Shown: one piece after another, positions 6,984 through 10,360 of the stretch | Position numbering within the stretch: the stretch's first letter is position 1 | Layout: each line of letters begins with the position of its first letter | Assembly: GCA_903872875.1 (NCBI GenBank) | Contig: CAIQMJ010001074.1 | Span: forward strand, 1 to 10,360 | Source of the DNA: an uncultured Variovorax sp. | GTDB taxonomy: Bacteria > Pseudomonadota > Gammaproteobacteria > Burkholderiales > Burkholderiaceae_C | Length of the DNA stretch: 10,360 bases | Direction: 5' to 3' | Made by a program: the position numbers and the translations under genes | Notes under the pieces: model-generated | Told to the model about the DNA's origin: nothing | The model's input: only the letters and a program-made list of their open reading frames with translations | The model's database searches: none

Positions 6984-7008
6984 AAAAGTTTCCTATTAGG
7001 AAACTTTT
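6984..7008. promoter_or_regulatory. Perfect palindrome, 10-bp arms with 5-bp centre (candidate operator)
   Basis: AAAAGTTTCC (6984-6993) is repeated as its exact reverse complement GGAAACTTTT (6999-7008) around the centre TATTA. It lies just upstream of the putative -35 at 7013, the position expected for an activator or dual regulator. Arms of this size around a five-base A/T centre suit a dimeric regulator; the Lrp/AsnC protein encoded 44 bp upstream is the natural candidate. An alternative is a weak bidirectional terminator after the regulator gene: the stem has only three G-C pairs out of ten and the T-run is part of the stem, which argues against that. Confidence 0.55.
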
Positions 7009-7012
7009 CACT

Positions 7013-7040
7013 TGCGAAGAAAGTTGCGCGTCAATACACT
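7013..7040 (+). promoter_or_regulatory. Putative sigma-70 promoter of the amino-acid-type importer cluster
   Basis: TTGCGA (7013-7018) and TACACT (7035-7040) are separated by 16 bp and each matches four of six consensus bases. Transcription would begin near 7046-7047, about 70 bases before the GTG start. The palindrome at 6984-7008 ends four bases before the -35 hexamer. A modest match, supported mainly by position. Confidence 0.35.
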
Positions 7041-7059
7041 CAGGTTCACCATCAAGAAC

Positions 7060-7077
7060 CATGCCGCCTTCGGCATG
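7060..7077 (+). terminator. Leader hairpin with short T-run (terminator- or attenuator-like)
   Basis: CATGCCG (7060-7066) pairs perfectly with CGGCATG (7071-7077) across a four-base loop CCTT, and TTTT follows at 7082-7085 after four bases. It lies upstream of the importer start codon and downstream of the putative promoter. It could end the regulator transcript, act as a conditional attenuator, or simply be a 5' mRNA structure. The T-run is short and offset, so an efficient intrinsic terminator is doubtful. Confidence 0.3.
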
Positions 7078-7116
7078 ACGCTTTTCCTCAACGCATCGAT
7101 CGGGTCAGGAGTTTCC

Positions 7117-8010
7117 GTGTCAGCCTTGCCTCCCATTGCCGGGATCGGCACCGTCGCAGCACCTGCCGCGCGCGTCCGGCGGCCCGCTGCGCGGCCTGGA
7201 CGCTGGGTCGCCGGCCTGCTGTGCGTCGCCGTGCTGGCGTTCCTCGTGCGCGCCTTCGCGCTGGGTCGCATCGACTGGCCCTATGTCGCAACCTTCTTCA
7301 CCGCGCCGGTGATCCTGAGCGGGCTGGGCAACACGCTGATCCTGACCGCCGCGTCGATGGCGCTGGGCATCGCGCTGGGCCTGGTCGCTGCACTGATGCG
7401 GCTGTCGCAGAACCCGGTTTCGCAGGCGATGTCGTCCGGCTACATCTGGCTGTTCCGCGGCACGCCGGTCTACCTGCAGTTGCTGATCTGGTTCAACCTC
7501 GCGCTCGTGTTCCCGACGATGGGCATACCGGGCCTGTGGGAAGTGAAAACGGTCACAGTGATGACGCCTTTCCTCGCCGCGTGGCTGGGGCTGGGCATCT
7601 GCCAGGGCGCCTACACGGCCGAGGTCATCCGCGGCGGCATCCTCTCGATCGACAGCGGCCAGTACGAGGCCGCACAGGCCGTCGGCATGACGCAATGGCA
7701 ACTGATGCGCCATGTGGTGCTGCCGCAGACGCTGCGGGTGATCACGCCGCCCATCGGCAACGAGGTGATCGGCATGCTCAAGACCACCTCGCTCGCGGCC
7801 GTCGTCAATTACGGCGAGCTGATCCATTCGGCCTCGCTCATCTATTACGTCAACAGCCGCGTGATCGAGTTGCTGATCGTCTGCGCCATCTACTACCTCA
7901 TCGCGGTCACGCTGCTGAGCCTGCTGCAGCGCATGCTGGAGACGCGCCTGTCGCGCTCCGCGCACCGCGCGATGGCGCAGGGACGCACAGAGGCCGGGGC
8001 GACTCCATGA
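7117..8010 (+). CDS. Amino-acid-type ABC transporter permease (HisM/GlnP family)
   Basis: A 297-residue inner-membrane permease of the polar amino acid/opine importer family. The GTG at 7117 is chosen because AGGAG (7107-7111) lies five bases upstream. An in-frame ATG at 7075 sits inside the leader hairpin and has no ribosome-binding site. A basic proline/arginine-rich N-terminal tail of about 28 residues precedes membrane segments at about 29-49, 64-95, 108-132, 148-168 and 246-271. The family signature RGTPVYLQLLIWF is at 114-126, and the EAA loop EAAQAVGMTQWQLMRHVVLP runs 184-203, followed by KTTSLAAVV (222-230). Only one permease is present, so the channel would be a homodimer. The stop overlaps the ATPase start (ATGA, 8007-8010). 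The substrate is set by the binding protein encoded at 8799-9710. Confidence 0.92.
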   Translation: MSALPPIAGIGTVAAPAARVRRPAARPGRWVAGLLCVAVLAFLVRAFALGRIDWPYVATFFTAPVILSGLGNTLILTAASMALGIALGLVAALMRLSQNPVSQAMSSGYIWLFRGTPVYLQLLIWFNLALVFPTMGIPGLWEVKTVTVMTPFLAAWLGLGICQGAYTAEVIRGGILSIDSGQYEAAQAVGMTQWQLMRHVVLPQTLRVITPPIGNEVIGMLKTTSLAAVVNYGELIHSASLIYYVNSRVIELLIVCAIYYLIAVTLLSLLQRMLETRLSRSAHRAMAQGRTEAGATP

Positions 8011-8786
8011 GCGCGGTGGTCATCGCGCGCCAGCTGTGCAAGCGCTACGGCACGACCCAGGTGCTGAGCGACGTGTCGCTGGATGTGGCGCAGGGCGAAG
8101 TGCTGGGCATCATCGGCCCCTCGGGCTCGGGCAAGAGCACCCTCCTGCGCTGCATCAACCAGCTCGAGGGCGTGGACAGCGGCGAGCTGTACGTCAACGG
8201 GGAATTCGCGGGCTACCGCGCCGGCAAGGATGCGCTCCATCAGTTGCCCGATGCCGAGGTAGCACGCCAGCGCTCGGCCACCGGCATGGTGTTCCAGCGC
8301 TTCAATCTGTTCGCACACAAGACGGTGCTCGACAACGTCACGCTCGGCCCGATGGTGGTTCGCAGGATGCTGCGGCGCGAGGCCGAGGCCCATGCGGCCG
8401 AACTGCTCGCCCAGGTCGGCCTGCGCGGCTTCGAGCAACGCTATCCGTCCCAGCTGTCGGGCGGGCAGCAGCAGCGTGTGGCGATCGCACGCGCACTGGC
8501 CATGCGGCCAAAGGTGCTGCTGTTCGACGAGCCGACCTCGGCGCTGGATTCCGAACTGGTCGGCGAGGTGCTGGACGTGATGAAGGCGCTGGCCGCATCG
8601 GGCCAGACCATGCTCGTCGTGACGCACGAGCTTGCCTTCGCGCGCGCGGTCTGCAGCCGCATCGCCTTCATGGAGGCGGGCCGCATCGTCGAAGTCGGCA
8701 CGCCCCACCAGATATTCAACAACCCCGTCCAGGCACGGACCCGCGCGTTCGTGCAGCGCGCGGCCACGCCCGAACCCACTCACTGA
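8007..8786 (+). CDS. Amino-acid-type ABC transporter ATP-binding protein (HisP/GlnQ family)
   Basis: A 259-residue cytoplasmic ATPase driving the permease encoded just upstream, with which it shares an ATGA overlap. Motifs: Walker A GPSGSGKST at 37-45, Q-loop Q97 in MVFQRFNLFAHKTV, signature LSGGQQQR at 150-157, Walker B VLLFDEP at 170-176, D-loop SALD at 178-181 and switch histidine H207. The insertion between the second strand and the Q-loop (about 66-92, AGYRAGKDALHQLPDAEVAR) is of the kind seen in HisP-type subunits. There is no TOBE domain, which separates it from the PotA-like ATPase of the minus-strand cluster. All catalytic residues are intact. The polar-amino-acid class is a confident family call; the exact ligand is not. 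Confidence 0.95.
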   Translation: MSAVVIARQLCKRYGTTQVLSDVSLDVAQGEVLGIIGPSGSGKSTLLRCINQLEGVDSGELYVNGEFAGYRAGKDALHQLPDAEVARQRSATGMVFQRFNLFAHKTVLDNVTLGPMVVRRMLRREAEAHAAELLAQVGLRGFEQRYPSQLSGGQQQRVAIARALAMRPKVLLFDEPTSALDSELVGEVLDVMKALAASGQTMLVVTHELAFARAVCSRIAFMEAGRIVEVGTPHQIFNNPVQARTRAFVQRAATPEPTH

Positions 8787-8798
8787 GCAACGTCCCAC

Positions 8799-9710
8799 AT
8801 GAAGCCATCCATCCTCTCGCGCTCCCGCCTGCTGGCCGCCGCGCTGGCCTGCGCCACGCTGTCGCTGCATGCGCCGGCCCAGACCGCGGCAAGCGCTTCG
8901 GCTCTCGTGCCGGACGCCATCCGCAAGGCCGGCAAGCTGCGCGTCGGCACCAGCCCGACCTATCCGCCGCTGGAGTTCAAGGACCCGATGACGCAGAAGC
9001 TGCAGGGCCTGGACATCGACCTGACGGTCGAAATCGCCAAGCGCCTGGGCCTGCAGGTCGAATGGTCCGAGCAGTCCTTCGACCAGCTGATCAATTCGCT
9101 CGACACCGGCCGCATCGACATGGGCGCCTCGGGCATGACCGACATTCCGGCGCGCCGCGAGAAGGTCGACTTCGTCGACTACTTCTCCACCGGCACGCAG
9201 CTCTTCACGATGCCCGACCAGGCCAAGGGCCTGAACAAGGTCGAGGATGTCTGCGGCAAGGACGTGGCTGTCAACCGCAACGGCATCTTCTTCGTGCGTC
9301 TGCAGGACTTCAACAAGAACGTCTGCATCGCGCGCAAGCTGCCGGAGATCAAGTATTCGCTGACCGACAAGACCGCCGATGCGCGGCTGCAGATCATCCA
9401 GGGCCGCGTGGTCGCGGCGGCACAGGGCGTCGACGCCATCCGCTACCTCAACGAATTCCCGAAGTCGCCGGACAAGGGGGCCTTCGTGCTGATCGGCCAG
9501 CCGATCGCGGTCGACCTCGCGGGCTTCGGCTTCGCCAAGACCAACCCGGCGCTGCGCGACGCGGTCGCGCAGGCGCTGACGCTCATGATCGCGGACGGAA
9601 GCTACGCACGCATCTTCGACACCTGGGCGCTGCCCTACGCCAAGGTGCAGGCGGTGACCATCAACACGCAGGCTGCATCGGCGGCCGGCAAGGGTATCGC
9701 CGCCAAATGA
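8799..9710 (+). CDS. Periplasmic solute-binding protein, family 3 (amino-acid-type)
   Basis: A 303-residue secreted binding protein that delivers ligand to the adjacent permease/ATPase. The signal peptide is clear: basic MKPSILSRSR, hydrophobic LLAAALACATLSL, and a probable cleavage after A27 (APA, before Q28). The mature protein has the family-3 fold markers GKLRVGTSPTYPPLEF (45-60), GLDIDLTVEIAKRLG (70-84) and GMTDIPARREKVDFVDYF (112-129), where R120 is the expected carboxylate-binding arginine. C152 and C176 could form a disulfide. In the second lobe the segment QGRVVAAAQGVDAIRYL (201-217) has Gly210 where HisJ-like proteins have the Asp that holds the ligand alpha-amino group, with an Asp two residues later at 212. 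The ligand may therefore not be a normal alpha-amino acid. It starts 12 bases after the ATPase stop with no strong Shine-Dalgarno, and its stop overlaps the next start (ATGA, 9707-9710). Confidence 0.92.
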   Translation: MKPSILSRSRLLAAALACATLSLHAPAQTAASASALVPDAIRKAGKLRVGTSPTYPPLEFKDPMTQKLQGLDIDLTVEIAKRLGLQVEWSEQSFDQLINSLDTGRIDMGASGMTDIPARREKVDFVDYFSTGTQLFTMPDQAKGLNKVEDVCGKDVAVNRNGIFFVRLQDFNKNVCIARKLPEIKYSLTDKTADARLQIIQGRVVAAAQGVDAIRYLNEFPKSPDKGAFVLIGQPIAVDLAGFGFAKTNPALRDAVAQALTLMIADGSYARIFDTWALPYAKVQAVTINTQAASAAGKGIAAK

Positions 9711-10360
9711 GCACGCCCTCGATGTCGCAGGTGCTCGCGGCGTTCACCTCGCAGGTGACGATGGCCGCGTTGTCGCCCGACACCGTGAAGGCGGTGCGGC
9801 GCCACACGCTGGACACCTTCGGCGCGGCGCTCGGTGGCGCGCGCCAGCCCGAACCAATGGCGGCCTGGGCCGCCGCGCGCGCCGCCTTCGGCGATGCCGG
9901 CGCCGCCGCACTCTGGGGGCGCGACATCTCTGCACCACCAGGCGTGAGTGCATTGGTCAACGGCACCGCGGCACATGCACTCGAACTCGACGACGCCAGC
10001 GGCTGCGACCACTCCGGCGCGGTGGTCGTGCCCGCGGTGATGGCGGCGCTGGCGTTGCCGCCGGGCGAAGGTGCCACGGCCCCATCGGAAGCCGATCTGC
10101 TCTGCGCCATCCTGGTCGGCTACGAGGTCGGCCGGCGCGTGATGGAAGCCAGCGGCGGCTACGACGGGCACAACGGCGCGGGATGGCATTCGACCGGCAC
10201 CTGCGGCGTGTTCGGCGCCGCGGCGGCCGTGGCCCGGCTGCTGCGCTTCGACGCCGCGACGACGGCCCGGGCGCTCGGCATCGCGGGCTCCTTCGCGTCC
10301 GGCACCTGGGCCTTCCTGGGCGACGGGGCGATGACGAAGCGCATGCATCCGGGCCATGCG
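9707..10360 (+). CDS. MmgE/PrpD family protein (partial, 3' end outside window)
   Basis: The first 218 residues of a protein of the 2-methylcitrate dehydratase-like MmgE/PrpD family; full members are about 450-500 residues, so the rest lies beyond the window. The ATG at 9707 overlaps the binding-protein stop as ATGA, placing it in the importer operon. Family features include SPDTVKAVRRHTLDTFGAAL near the N-terminus, NGTAAHALELDDA (about 85-97), GAVVVPAVMAAL, GYEVGRRVMEA and GWHSTGTCGVFGAAAAVARL, then AGSFASGTWAFLGDGAMTKR before the cut. Relatives act on small di- and tricarboxylates (2-methylcitrate dehydratase, cis-aconitate decarboxylase, iminodisuccinate epimerase). The reaction here is not deducible, but an organic acid bearing two or more carboxylates is likely. 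It is coupled to an amino-acid-type importer, suggesting it acts on the imported compound or its first product. Confidence 0.9.
   Translation, partial: MSTPSMSQVLAAFTSQVTMAALSPDTVKAVRRHTLDTFGAALGGARQPEPMAAWAAARAAFGDAGAAALWGRDISAPPGVSALVNGTAAHALELDDASGCDHSGAVVVPAVMAALALPPGEGATAPSEADLLCAILVGYEVGRRVMEASGGYDGHNGAGWHSTGTCGVFGAAAAVARLLRFDAATTARALGIAGSFASGTWAFLGDGAMTKRMHPGHA

Larger units (their letters stand above)
6941..7116. promoter_or_regulatory. Intergenic leader between regulator and importer cluster (176 bp)
   Basis: This gap probably holds a promoter for the permease cluster. It contains, in order, a perfect A/T-rich palindrome (6984-7008), a plausible sigma-70 promoter (7013-7040), a GC-rich hairpin (7060-7077) followed by TTTT (7082-7085), and an AGGAG ribosome-binding site (7107-7111). 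The order operator, promoter, hairpin, ribosome-binding site suggests a regulated leader, but no single element has been tested. Confidence 0.6.

Noticed and set aside
7120..7965. Minus-strand open frames opposite the permease, and similar ones at 7893-8870 and 9635-10357
   Set aside because: Shadows of the permease, ATPase, binding protein and MmgE/PrpD genes, without recognisable domains or ribosome-binding sites.
6951..8006. Open plus-strand frame upstream of the HisP-like ATPase, suggesting a 611-residue protein
   Set aside because: It overlaps the real permease in another frame and encodes low-complexity Arg/Ala/His sequence; the ATPase begins at 8007.
7117..9710. Second permease gene missing from the amino-acid-type importer, as a sign of deletion
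   Set aside because: Many importers of this family use a single permease as a homodimer, and the ATGA overlap between permease and ATPase leaves no gap where a gene was lost.

Overview
The window is GC-rich bacterial chromosome with tightly packed genes and many four-base ATGA stop/start overlaps. Base composition, the protein families and the overall style fit a betaproteobacterium of the Burkholderiales (Variovorax/Acidovorax/Bordetella-like). That placement is an inference from composition and protein flavour, since no rRNA or species marker is present. No IS element, CRISPR array, tRNA or prophage gene is visible.

Layout. Two gene clusters diverge from a 374-bp intergenic region (6144-6517). 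The minus-strand cluster reads from 6143 down to base 1: an isoaspartyl-dipeptidase-like amidohydrolase (4911-6143), a class I acyl-CoA synthetase (3400-4914), a zinc-less MDR oxidoreductase (2366-3379), and a polyamine/opine/phosphonate-type ABC importer made of ATPase (1266-2369), first permease (409-1269) and second permease (1-412, cut by the window edge). The plus-strand side starts with an Lrp/AsnC regulator (6518-6940). After a 176-bp gap it continues with a polar-amino-acid-type ABC importer: permease 7117-8010, ATPase 8007-8786 and periplasmic binding protein 8799-9710. Last comes an MmgE/PrpD-family protein that starts at 9707 and runs off the right edge.

How the genes may work together (inference). 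The locus looks like a catabolic island for one or a few nitrogen-containing organic acids. Two importers bring substrate in, the amidohydrolase releases an acid, the synthetase makes its CoA thioester, and the MDR and MmgE/PrpD proteins do redox and dehydration/epimerisation-type chemistry. The Lrp/AsnC protein is the obvious local regulator. The substrate cannot be read from the sequence, but two binding-site departures suggest it is not an ordinary dipeptide or alpha-amino acid. The amidohydrolase keeps every metal ligand of isoaspartyl dipeptidase yet has lost the catalytic Glu77 and Tyr137 equivalents and Arg169. The binding protein has Gly where related proteins have the Asp that holds the alpha-amino group.

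Regulatory signals seen directly are a near-consensus sigma-54 -24/-12 element in front of the amidohydrolase cluster, an inverted repeat upstream of it, recurrent GTTTC/GAAAC half-sites on both sides of the Lrp/AsnC gene (including a perfect 10-bp-arm palindrome at 6984-7008), and a hairpin in the leader of the second importer. These are candidate sites by eye only.
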